Shown piece after piece: positions 9,888 through 17,143 of a stretch of 42,122 nucleotides of DNA; the stretch's first letter is position 1, and every line of letters starts with the position of its first letter. The notes under the pieces are model-generated. The model was not told the DNA's origin. It did no database searches and saw only the letters and a program-made list of their open reading frames with translations. Source of the stretch: Clostridiales bacterium (GTDB taxonomy: Bacteria; Bacillota; Clostridia; Lachnospirales; JAQSXR01). The position numbers and the translations under genes are program-made. The DNA is taken from the NCBI GenBank assembly GCA_029256575.1, contig JAQSXR010000028.1, positions 1-42,122 on the forward strand, written 5' to 3'.

Positions 9888-9917
9888 CAGTCACTTAAAT
9901 CTTAAGTGACTGTTTTG
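9888..9917 (+). terminator. Rho-independent terminator of the V-ATPase/HD-GYP operon
   Basis: CAGTCACTTAA (9888-9898) and TTAAGTGACTG (9902-9912) pair perfectly around a three-base loop and are followed by TTTTG. Flanking AATATA/TATATT can extend the stem. Confidence 0.9.
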
Positions 9918-9957
9918 TATATTATTGTATCAATACATTGTAAAAAAGGATGATATT

Positions 9958-10575
9958 ATGATAGCAGTATTAGATTACGGAGCAGGAAATTTAAAAAGTG
10001 TAGAAAAAGCTTTAGAGCATTTAGGGTATGATGTAATTATTACCTCAGATCCAGATGAAATTATGAATAGTAATGCATTAATTCTTCCGGGTGTAGGTGC
10101 ATTTGGAAATGCAATGAAGTGTCTAGAAGATAGTAATTTGATTCCTATAATAAAACAAAAAATTAGTGAGGGGACACCATTTCTCGGAATATGTCTAGGC
10201 ATGCAGATGTTATTTGATGAAAGTGAAGAAACACCAGGAGTAAATGGATTATCGATACTTGAGGGGAATATAATACGAATACCGGACAAAGAAGGTCTTA
10301 AGATACCCCATATGGGATGGAATTCAATACAAGTAAAGGATGGTTCAAAATTATTTGAAGGAATTGATAATGAATCTTATGTTTACTTTGTTCACTCGTA
10401 CTACTTAGTTGCAAAAAACAGCGAAATTGTTGCGGCTACTACGAATTATAGCGAGGATTTACAGATTGCTGTAGAATATAAGAATATATTTGCTACACAG
10501 TTTCATCCTGAGAAGAGTGGTGACATTGGACTAAAGATACTTGATAACTTCGCTAAAATGTCAGTAAGGGGGTAA
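9958..10575 (+). CDS. hisH: Imidazole glycerol phosphate synthase, glutaminase subunit HisH
   Basis: Class I glutamine amidotransferase, 205 residues. It releases ammonia from glutamine and passes it to HisF in histidine synthesis. The nucleophile is Cys79 in GICLGMQML, with His183 and Glu185 in [11 protein letters not shown] 9958 ([11 protein letters not shown]) is chosen because GGA of AAAAAAGGA ends seven bases upstream and this is the family start; an upstream in-frame ATG at 9925 falls close to the preceding terminator. The gene is four bases from hisF. Confidence 0.95.
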   Translation: MIAVLDYGAGNLKSVEKALEHLGYDVIITSDPDEIMNSNALILPGVGAFGNAMKCLEDSNLIPIIKQKISEGTPFLGICLGMQMLFDESEETPGVNGLSILEGNIIRIPDKEGLKIPHMGWNSIQVKDGSKLFEGIDNESYVYFVHSYYLVAKNSEIVAATTNYSEDLQIAVEYKNIFATQFHPEKSGDIGLKILDNFAKMSVRG

Positions 10576-10579
10576 AATT

Positions 10580-11341
10580 ATGCATGCAAAAAGAATAATA
10601 CCATGCTTGGATGTTCACCAAGGACGTGTCGTTAAAGGCGTAAATTTTGTTAATTTAAAAGATGCTGGCGATCCTGTCGAGATTGCTGCAGAGTATGATA
10701 AGGCTGGTGCAGATGAACTTGTTTTTCTCGATATAACAGCATCCTCAGATGTACGAAATATCGTACTTGATATGGTTAGACGTGTTGCAGAAACTGTTTT
10801 TATACCTTTTACGGTAGGTGGAGGAATTCGAACGGTTGACGATTTTAAATATATTTTAAGAGAAGGCGCTGACAAAATATCTGTAAACAGTGCTGCCATT
10901 AAAAACCCCTCACTTATAACAGAGGCTGCATTAAAATTCGGAAGTCAATGCGTTGTTCTTGCAATTGATGCGAAAAAACGTGAAAATGCAGAAGGTTGGG
11001 AAGTCTATTTAAATGGAGGAAGGGTAAACACTGGTTTAGATGCCGTAGAATGGGCAACTAAGGCTTATAAATTAGGAGCAGGAGAAATTCTACTAACAAG
11101 CATGGATGCAGATGGAACCAAGCAAGGATATGACTTAGGATTAACAAGAGCAATATCTGAAAGTATAAATATACCTGTTATTGCTTCAGGTGGAGCAGGA
11201 AACATGGAGCATTTTAAAGATGCTTTTACAATTGGGAAAGCGGATGCAGTACTTGCAGCTTCGTTATTTCATTATAAAGAAATGGAAATAAGAGACCTTA
11301 AAGAATACTTGCATCGTAATAATATTAGTGTAAGAAAGTGA
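10580..11341 (+). CDS. hisF: Imidazole glycerol phosphate synthase, cyclase subunit HisF
   Basis: This 253-residue (beta/alpha)8 barrel uses ammonia from HisH to turn PRFAR into IGP and AICAR. Catalytic Asp11 ([14 protein letters not shown]) and Asp130 (VLAIDAKK) are present, as are phosphate loops VGGGIRT and SGGAGN. Only hisH and hisF of the histidine pathway are in the window; the rest must lie elsewhere. The stop codon TGA (11339-11341) is shared with the first base pairs of a GGGGACGG repeat array. Confidence 0.95.
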   Translation: MHAKRIIPCLDVHQGRVVKGVNFVNLKDAGDPVEIAAEYDKAGADELVFLDITASSDVRNIVLDMVRRVAETVFIPFTVGGGIRTVDDFKYILREGADKISVNSAAIKNPSLITEAALKFGSQCVVLAIDAKKRENAEGWEVYLNGGRVNTGLDAVEWATKAYKLGAGEILLTSMDADGTKQGYDLGLTRAISESINIPVIASGGAGNMEHFKDAFTIGKADAVLAASLFHYKEMEIRDLKEYLHRNNISVRK

Positions 11342-11472
11342 TACAATGGGGACGGTTCTTTTTGTATCACTTTGATACAATGGGGACGGTCCTTTTTGTT
11401 TTTGCATCAAAAAGTTACAAAGGGGACAGTCCTTTTTGCTTTTGTATCAAAAAGATACAATGGGGATGGTCC
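11340..11472 (+). repeat. GGGGACGG hairpin-repeat array, four units (upstream of pepF)
   Basis: Four direct units of the form GATACAATGGGGACGGTTC begin near 11340, 11374, 11414 and 11454; the last two are degenerate. Between units, TTGTATC and GATACAA arms form hairpins with five-base loops (AAAAA or ACTTT). The first unit overlaps the hisF stop. Repeats of this type are known in many Firmicutes and are often linked to REP-associated Y1 transposases; no such transposase gene is in this window. The remaining 170 bases to pepF are AT-rich and show no confident promoter. Confidence 0.85.
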
Positions 11473-11646
11473 GAGACCAGCGTAAAAGTCGAAATTTATT
11501 TTTAAATGAATATATTTACATACAAAAATAATATTTTTTGGAGCCTTACCTTCAAGATAGATAAGTTTTTGTTAGAAAACCAATATAGAAAATAATAGCA
11601 ATATATGATATACTGAAATATATATTTTGAAAGGATGGTAACATAA

Positions 11647-13449
11647 ATGGCTACTATTAAGTTAAAGAAAAGAAATGAAATTGATAAACAATATAAGTGG
11701 GCAATTGAAGATTTATATTCAAATAATGAAGAATGGCAAAAAGAATATGATCTAGTAAAGACTCTTGCGGAAGATTTGAAGAAGTATAAAGGGAAACTAG
11801 GAGAAAGCAGTGATACATTAATTGAATTCTTAGAGTTAAATGATGAAGCTTCTAAGCTTACTGAAAGAGTATATGTTTATGCAAATCAAAGATATCATGA
11901 AGATACTTCTGAACCAACTTATCAAAATTTATCTGACCTTGCAGGAAGTTTAATGGTTAGCGTTGATAGTGCGACTTCTTTTGCTACACCAGAAATTATT
12001 GAAATTCCAGATGAAAAATTAGCAAAATTTTTAAAAGAAAATGAAAAGCTTCAAGTTTATAAAACATACTTAAATAATATTATTCGAAAAAAAGCTCATA
12101 TTCTTTCAGCAGAAATAGAAGAACTTCTAGCGGATGCAGGTGACATGGCTGATTCTGCAAGTAATATCTTTTCTATGTTTAACAATGCAGATATAAAGTT
12201 CCCTGAGATAGAAGACGAAGATGGAAATACAGTTCAAATTACACATGGAAAATATATTTCATTAGTTGAGAGCTCAAATAGAAAAGTAAGAGAAGCAGCA
12301 TTTAAGGGACTATATTCAACATATGCAAAGTTCAAGAATACTTTAGCGGCTACATTTAGCTCTAATCTTAAGAAAGAAACATATTTTGCAAAAGTTAGAA
12401 AATATGATTCTTCTCTAGCAATGCATTTAGATGATAGTAATGTTCCGGTAGAAGTATATACAAATTTAATTGAAGCAGTTCATAATAATCTTCCACTTAT
12501 GCATCGTTATGTTGATTTGAGAAAGCGTTTTCTCAAATTAGATGAAATTCATATGTATGATTTACATTGTCCAATGGTTGCTGATGTAAAGATGAAGATT
12601 GATTTTGAAAAAGCAAAAGAAATCGTAGCGGATGGAGTAAAAGCACTAGGTGGTGATTATCAAGAGATTATCAAAGAAGGTTTTAATAATAGTTGGATTG
12701 ACGTTTATGAAAATGAAGGTAAACGCAGTGGAGCATATTCATGGGGAGCGTTTGGTACTCATCCATATGTATTACTAAATTATAATGAAACATTAGATAA
12801 TGTATTTACACTAGCTCATGAAATGGGGCATGCAATACATTCATATAAGTCAGATAAGACTCAACCATATATATACGCTGGATACAAAATATTCGTTGCA
12901 GAGGTAGCTTCAACATGTAATGAAGCACTACTTATGAATCACCTATTAGCTACAACGAAAGATAAAAATGAAAGAGCATATTTATTAAATCATTATTTAG
13001 ATCAATTCAAGTCAACATTATATAGACAAACCATGTTTGCAGAATTCGAAATGATTACACATAAAAAATTAGAAGATGGTGGATCATTAACGACAGAAGT
13101 ACTTTGCGAAATATATCGTGAATTAAACAAGAAGTATTTTGGTGAAACAATGGTAGTAGATGAAGAAATAATTATGGAATGGGCTAGAATACCACATTTC
13201 TATACTTCTTTCTATGTATATCAATATGCAACAGGATTCTCAGCTGCAGTAGCACTATCTAGAAGAATTCTTAAAGAAGGTGCACCAGCAATTGAAGATT
13301 ACTTAAACTTCTTAAGCGGTGGAAGCTCAAAAGATCCAATTGATCTATTAAGAGGAGCTGGAGTTGATATGGCAACTCAAAAGCCAATTAACGAGGCTCT
13401 AGCAGTGTTTAAAGAACTATTAGATGAGATGGAAGCAATATTAGAATAG
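11647..13449 (+). CDS. pepF: Oligoendopeptidase F (M3 family metallopeptidase)
   Basis: The 600-residue cytosolic zinc peptidase cleaves peptides of about 5-20 residues. The zinc site HEMGH is at 391-395 and the third ligand is Glu419 in FVAEVASTCNEALL. The N-terminal helical domain DKQYKWAIEDLY is characteristic of PepF. The ribosome site AAAGGATGG precedes ATG 11647 by seven bases. It is a single-gene unit bounded on both sides by GGGGACGG repeats, so it is not in an operon with hisF. Confidence 0.94.
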   Translation: MATIKLKKRNEIDKQYKWAIEDLYSNNEEWQKEYDLVKTLAEDLKKYKGKLGESSDTLIEFLELNDEASKLTERVYVYANQRYHEDTSEPTYQNLSDLAGSLMVSVDSATSFATPEIIEIPDEKLAKFLKENEKLQVYKTYLNNIIRKKAHILSAEIEELLADAGDMADSASNIFSMFNNADIKFPEIEDEDGNTVQITHGKYISLVESSNRKVREAAFKGLYSTYAKFKNTLAATFSSNLKKETYFAKVRKYDSSLAMHLDDSNVPVEVYTNLIEAVHNNLPLMHRYVDLRKRFLKLDEIHMYDLHCPMVADVKMKIDFEKAKEIVADGVKALGGDYQEIIKEGFNNSWIDVYENEGKRSGAYSWGAFGTHPYVLLNYNETLDNVFTLAHEMGHAIHSYKSDKTQPYIYAGYKIFVAEVASTCNEALLMNHLLATTKDKNERAYLLNHYLDQFKSTLYRQTMFAEFEMITHKKLEDGGSLTTEVLCEIYRELNKKYFGETMVVDEEIIMEWARIPHFYTSFYVYQYATGFSAAVALSRRILKEGAPAIEDYLNFLSGGSSKDPIDLLRGAGVDMATQKPINEALAVFKELLDEMEAILE

Positions 13450-13455
13450 AAATGA

Positions 13456-13505
13456 ACAATGGGGACGGTTCTTTTTGTATCACTTTGATACAAAGGGGAC
13501 GGTCC
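13456..13505 (+). repeat. GGGGACGG hairpin repeat, two units (downstream of pepF)
   Basis: This 50-bp block is identical to 11343-11392 except for one base (AATGGGG versus AAAGGGG), by direct alignment, and has the same orientation. It contains TTGTATC-ACTTT-GATACAA between two GGGGACGG boxes. It starts six bases after the pepF stop codon. Confidence 0.9.
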
Positions 13506-13515
13506 TCAAATGAAT

Positions 13516-13544
13516 TTGACAAAAACAATTTACTGTGATATTTT
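13516..13544 (+). promoter_or_regulatory. Possible promoter of the DUF6465 gene
   Basis: TTGACA (13516-13521) is a consensus -35 box; the element 17 bases on is TATTTT (13539-13544), a weak -10, with TATACA slightly further at a poor distance. The leader to the gene is about 120 bases and holds a perfect 10-bp inverted repeat (13595-13604 with 13622-13631). Confidence 0.4.
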
Positions 13545-13594
13545 ATACAATGTAAATGGGAAATGTTGTTAGTAACAACATTCTTACTTAACTA

Positions 13595-13631
13595 ACTATG
13601 ATGACAGTCCCACAAACTAAATCATCATAGT
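13595..13631 (+). repeat. Inverted repeat in the leader of the DUF6465 gene
   Basis: ACTATGATGA and TCATCATAGT are perfect inverted copies around a 17-base loop. It is not followed by a T-run, so it is not a terminator; it could be an operator or leader hairpin. GTTGTTAGTAACAAC (13565-13579) just upstream is a second small palindrome. Confidence 0.5.
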
Positions 13632-13674
13632 CTAAATGCTAACGTAATAAGGTATTTATAAAGGAGAGATTAGA

Positions 13675-13866
13675 ATGAAATCAACATTATATGTGGAGTA
13701 CCAAGGGAATAAAACGAATACTGACGAATTTGTGACACAGATAAAAAAATTATGGATTGAAGCTGGAAATAAAGTGAAAGACATAAAGAATATTGAAATA
13801 TATTATAAACCAGAAGAAAACAAATGCTACTTTGTTGTAAACGAAGATTTTAGTGGTAGTTTTTAG
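13675..13866 (+). CDS. Small DUF6465 family protein
   Basis: The 63-residue protein has the pattern TLYVEYQGNKTNTDEFVTQI, then WIEAGNKVKDIKNIEIYYKPEENKC... and YFVVNEDFSGSF. This matches what I recall of the DUF6465 family of Lachnospiraceae; its function is unknown. The predicted fold is alternating beta and alpha with a final strand pair. AAGGAGAG precedes ATG 13675. It stands alone, with its own terminator. Confidence 0.75.
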   Translation: MKSTLYVEYQGNKTNTDEFVTQIKKLWIEAGNKVKDIKNIEIYYKPEENKCYFVVNEDFSGSF

Positions 13867-13945
13867 TTCCATAACTATTAATTATCAAAGCTAAAACTAA
13901 AACTAACATTAAATTATTAATTACATATAATTTACTAAGAAATGT

Positions 13946-13979
13946 AAAAAACGTCATTCTGTGGGGAGTGACGTTTTTT
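13946..13979. terminator. Bidirectional terminator between DUF6465 and exonuclease genes
   Basis: ACGTCA (13951-13956) pairs with TGACGT (13969-13974), with an A-run on the left and a T-run on the right, so it can stop transcripts from both sides. The converging gene on the minus strand ends at 13994. Confidence 0.85.
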
Positions 13980-13993
13980 GCGTTTTATTTATA

Positions 13994-14737
13994 TCATATT
14001 AAAAATTGATTTGATTTACCAATTTTATATGCAAGTAAAATTATTTCTTGCTCTTCTTCAGTCATATCCCTATCATACATTTTCTCAAATTGCATAATAA
14101 GTTTTTCGGTATCAATTATTTTCCTTGGTTGTCTTGGTCTTATGCTAACATATGTTGGATCGTATATTTTTGTTTGCATTGATGGTGAATATATTTTTTT
14201 GAATATTTCAGCCGTATAATATGCATCATAAAATGCATTATGAAATTTATAGGTTAATGGGATATCAAGCTCTTCAGTAGCAACCTGAAGTCGAGGTAAC
14301 ATATTTAACGGATAGTCTAAATATATAGAAGTATACGGTTGAAGGTTAATGTACTTAGTGGGTAAAGATTTATATTGTAATCTGTGATATTCAGCATTTT
14401 TATATAATTCCTTTATATCTGACATTCCCCAAATACAAAAAGTTGTATCAGTTTCACCAATAAATTCTAAATAATCTCTATAAACCTCGGGAAATAATTC
14501 TTCGGTTAAAAGTACTTCTGTGGTAATACCGGTTAACTCTGAAATAAATAAACTTATTTTAGAATATATGCTTGGTTTCACAAGACGGTCAAAAGTTCCA
14601 ATTGTATTGAAATTATCATCTAATTTTATTGCACCTATTTGAATAATCTCAAAGGGATTTTTAGATGTTATTCTACTTACATCTTGTATAGAAGTTAAAT
14701 CTTGATTAAATTCTAAATCGAAAATAATATAATTCAT
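13994..14737 (-). CDS. DEDDh 3'-5' exonuclease (DnaQ/ERI-1-like)
   Basis: The 247-residue protein has all exonuclease motifs: FDLEF (Asp7, Glu9), WGMSD (Asp107), and HNAFYDAYYTA (His166, Asp171). It resembles the KapD/ERI-1-like stand-alone exonucleases that trim RNA or DNA 3' ends; the substrate is not known. The start is moved to the ATG at 14735-14737 because AGAAGGGG is seven bases upstream in the minus-strand transcript and MNYIIFDLEFNQ is the usual opening. It lies downstream of ung on the same strand, with a 209-base gap of AT-rich sequence. Confidence 0.85.
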   Translation of the reverse strand: MNYIIFDLEFNQDLTSIQDVSRITSKNPFEIIQIGAIKLDDNFNTIGTFDRLVKPSIYSKISLFISELTGITTEVLLTEELFPEVYRDYLEFIGETDTTFCIWGMSDIKELYKNAEYHRLQYKSLPTKYINLQPYTSIYLDYPLNMLPRLQVATEELDIPLTYKFHNAFYDAYYTAEIFKKIYSPSMQTKIYDPTYVSIRPRQPRKIIDTEKLIMQFEKMYDRDMTEEEQEIILLAYKIGKSNQFLI

Positions 14738-14946
14738 GAGATTACCCCTTCTAACAGATGACATATTTTTATTAGTATTTACTATAGATAGATTATATTT
14801 TATTAGTATTTGATAAAAAAGATAAAAAATATTAGTAAATTAAGGAAACATTAATTTAGATTTATCTATAATAATTTCCAAAACAAGTAACAATGTTATT
14901 GTTCAAGGCAATAATATGATCAAAAAATGAAGATGCTAAACAATCC

Positions 14947-15624
14947 CTACACTATATTCTCAATCTGCCAATCAATAGGCTTAATTCCTTTACTAATCAG
15001 AAATATATTAGCTCTACTAAAATGCCTACATCCTTCAAAACCACGATACACCGATAGTGGACTTGGATGTGAAGATTCTAATATTAAGTGTTTTGGATTA
15101 TTTAATAAACGCTTCTTTAATTGAGCTGGTTTACCCCATAACATAAATATAATTGGTGAATCTTGCTCATTTAGAATCTTAAGCGTACTATCTGTAAAAT
15201 TTTCCCAACCGATACCCGCATGTGACTGGGGAGAATGTGCTCTTACAGTCAGGACGGTATTCAGTAAAAGAACACCTTGATTTGCCCATTTTTCAAGATA
15301 ACCATTATTCGGTATGTAACAATCCAGATCTCTATTTAGCTCTTTATAAATATTTACAAGAGATGGTGGAACTTTTATACCTGGTTTTACAGAAAAACAA
15401 AGCCCGTGTGACTGGTTAAAATCATGATAGGGATCTTGACCAAGGATTACGACCTTGACTTCGGAAAGAGGAGTGTGATGATATGCATTAAATATATCAT
15501 CTTGTACTGGGAATACATCATTGTGTGCATACTCATCAGTGATCTTTAAAAATAAATCTTTATAATAAGGTTTCTTAAATTCAGGGGATAAGGCATCAAG
15601 CCAATCATTAGAAATTGCCGACAT
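14947..15624 (-). CDS. ung: Uracil-DNA glycosylase, family 1
   Basis: The 225-residue enzyme removes uracil from DNA in base excision repair. The catalytic loop GQDPYH has Asp64, and the minor-groove loop HPSPLS has His186; both are intact. AAAGGAGC precedes the ATG by eight bases on the minus strand, and a good promoter lies at 15694-15722. Confidence 0.96.
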   Translation of the reverse strand: MSAISNDWLDALSPEFKKPYYKDLFLKITDEYAHNDVFPVQDDIFNAYHHTPLSEVKVVILGQDPYHDFNQSHGLCFSVKPGIKVPPSLVNIYKELNRDLDCYIPNNGYLEKWANQGVLLLNTVLTVRAHSPQSHAGIGWENFTDSTLKILNEQDSPIIFMLWGKPAQLKKRLLNNPKHLILESSHPSPLSVYRGFEGCRHFSRANIFLISKGIKPIDWQIENIV

Positions 15625-15643
15625 AAGAATGCTCCTTTCGAGT

Positions 15644-15670
15644 GATACAGATGGGACAGTTCATTTTATT
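15644..15670 (+). repeat. Degenerate GGGGACGG-type repeat unit
   Basis: GATACAGATGGGACAGTTCA resembles the unit GATACAATGGGGACGGTTCT seen beside pepF, with several changes. It lies in the 5' untranslated region of ung. The similarity is visible by eye but the copy is worn. Confidence 0.55.
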
Positions 15671-15693
15671 TCAATGAATTATACATTAATATT

Positions 15694-15722
15694 ATTGTAT
15701 ATGAAATGACAAATCTCGTCAA
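15694..15722 (-). promoter_or_regulatory. Sigma-A type promoter of ung
   Basis: On the minus strand, TTGACG (15722-15717) and TACAAT (15699-15694) are 17 bases apart. The start would lie about 65 bases upstream of the ung ATG. Between this and the carA promoter (15723-15963) the sequence is AT-rich with inverted AGAATTA/TAATTCT arms near 15910-15950 and no gene. Confidence 0.65.
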
Positions 15723-15963
15723 TATTTTATCGTTGGAAGTACATATGGATACTTTTGAAGATCTGAGGTATTAATGCGTGATGTATATTTTGATAATTTA
15801 TTCTAATTTAACTAAACTTTATGCATTTAATTATTTTTGTGAAAATATTAATCTTAAGGGTCTGTTATCTTCAGAACGCTTGAATATAAGGCGATGATAG
15901 CAGTGTGTAGAATTATTATAAGTAAAATTAATTATGTTATGATTAATTCTAATGAATAAGTGC

Positions 15964-15992
15964 TTGCATTTTTATAAATAGTCATTTATAAT
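15964..15992 (+). promoter_or_regulatory. Sigma-A type promoter of carAB
   Basis: TTGCAT (15964-15969) and TATAAT (15987-15992) are separated by 17 bases. The expected start is near 15999, giving a leader of about 68 bases. Confidence 0.7.
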
Positions 15993-16008
15993 TAAACGTT
16001 AGAAAGCA

Positions 16009-16038
16009 AAAACGAAAAATAACATATTTTTCGCTTTT
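16009..16038 (+). promoter_or_regulatory. AT-rich leader hairpin at the 5' end of carAB mRNA
   Basis: AAAACGAAAAATA (16009-16021) pairs with TATTTTTCGCTTTT (16025-16038) around a three-base loop with one mismatch. It begins about ten bases into the predicted transcript, just before the carA ribosome site (AAAGGAAAGGTG). It may stabilise the mRNA or affect initiation. No PyrR-type binding hairpin is seen. Confidence 0.45.
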
Positions 16039-16066
16039 AATTCATAGAAAGGAAAGGTGATTTTAG

Positions 16067-17143
16067 ATGAAAGCTTATTTAATACTAGAAGATAATACAG
16101 TATTTGAAGGAGAAAGCATTGGTTCTACGAGAGATGCTGTTACTGAGATTGTATTTAATACTTCGATGACTGGCTATTTAGAAATACTAACGGATCCATC
16201 TTATGCGAGACAAGGAATTGTTATGACTTACCCGTTAATTGGTAATTATGGGGTGAATGAAGCAGATGTAGAGTCACTTAAACCATGGGCTGACTGTTTT
16301 ATCGTTCATGAGCTTGCCCCGTTTGCAAGTAATTTCAGAAATGAAATGAGTTTAAATGAATTTTTATTGAAAAATGATATTCCTGGTATTCAAGGTATTG
16401 ATACTAGAGCATTAACGAAGATTCTTAGAGAAAAAGGAACAATGAATGGTGTTCTTACTACGAATTCTGAGTATGATATTGATTTTGAAATTAAAAGAGC
16501 TAAAGCTAATAAAACTATTGATGTTGTTAAGATGGTAAGTACAAAGACAATAACCACCTTAAATCATGATGGAAATTATAGCGTGGCTCTTTTGGACTAT
16601 GGTGCAAAAAGTAATATTGCAAACTCATTAGTAAATAGGGGGTGTAAGGTTACAATTTACCCTTGTGAAACTTCAGCAGAAGAAATATTAGCTTCTAATC
16701 CAGATGGTATCATGTTATCAAATGGCCCTGGAGACCCAAAGGATTGTGGCATTATAATTGAAAATGTTAAGAAACTTTACGAATCGGATACTCCAATATT
16801 TGCTATCTGTTTAGGTCACCAACTATTAGGGCTTGCAACTGGAGCTGATACTTTTAAGCTAAAATATGGTCATAGAGGGGCAAATCACCCAGCGAAAGAT
16901 CTAATTACAGGAAGATCTTATATTACGAGCCAAAATCACGGGTATGTAGTAGATGACAAAACAATTAACCCTGATGTTGCCAAAGTAACATTTAGCAACT
17001 GTAACGATGGTAGTGTTGAAGGATTAACCTATAATAATAAAAAGATATTTACAGTGCAATTCCATCCAGAGGCTTCTCCTGGACCACAAGATACGGGCTA
17101 CTTATTCGACAGATTTATAGATATGATGGGAGGACAACAATAA
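16067..17143 (+). CDS. carA: Carbamoyl-phosphate synthase small (glutaminase) subunit
   Basis: The 358-residue protein supplies ammonia from glutamine to CarB for arginine and pyrimidine synthesis. The N-terminal CarA domain ([19 protein letters not shown]) is followed by a class I amidotransferase domain with Cys248 (AICLGHQL), His333 and Glu335 ([10 protein letters not shown]). Its stop codon overlaps the carB start by one base (TAATG), so translation is coupled. Confidence 0.96.
   Translation: MKAYLILEDNTVFEGESIGSTRDAVTEIVFNTSMTGYLEILTDPSYARQGIVMTYPLIGNYGVNEADVESLKPWADCFIVHELAPFASNFRNEMSLNEFLLKNDIPGIQGIDTRALTKILREKGTMNGVLTTNSEYDIDFEIKRAKANKTIDVVKMVSTKTITTLNHDGNYSVALLDYGAKSNIANSLVNRGCKVTIYPCETSAEEILASNPDGIMLSNGPGDPKDCGIIIENVKKLYESDTPIFAICLGHQLLGLATGADTFKLKYGHRGANHPAKDLITGRSYITSQNHGYVVDDKTINPDVAKVTFSNCNDGSVEGLTYNNKKIFTVQFHPEASPGPQDTGYLFDRFIDMMGGQQ

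Noticed and set aside
9958-11341. HisH/HisF as an unusual, non-histidine pair because no other his genes are near
   Set aside because: Both proteins have all standard catalytic residues; split his genes are common.
11340-11472. Possible CRISPR array
   Set aside because: Units are spaced about 34-40 bases apart, but the spacers are short, similar to each other and part of hairpins; no cas genes are near.
13605-13621. GACAGTCCC as an inverted GGGGACGG repeat unit
   Set aside because: Only a few bases agree and the GATACAA part is missing.
16009-16066. PyrR-type attenuator before carA
   Set aside because: The known PyrR-binding hairpin pattern is absent and the stem lies too early in the transcript to be a normal attenuator.
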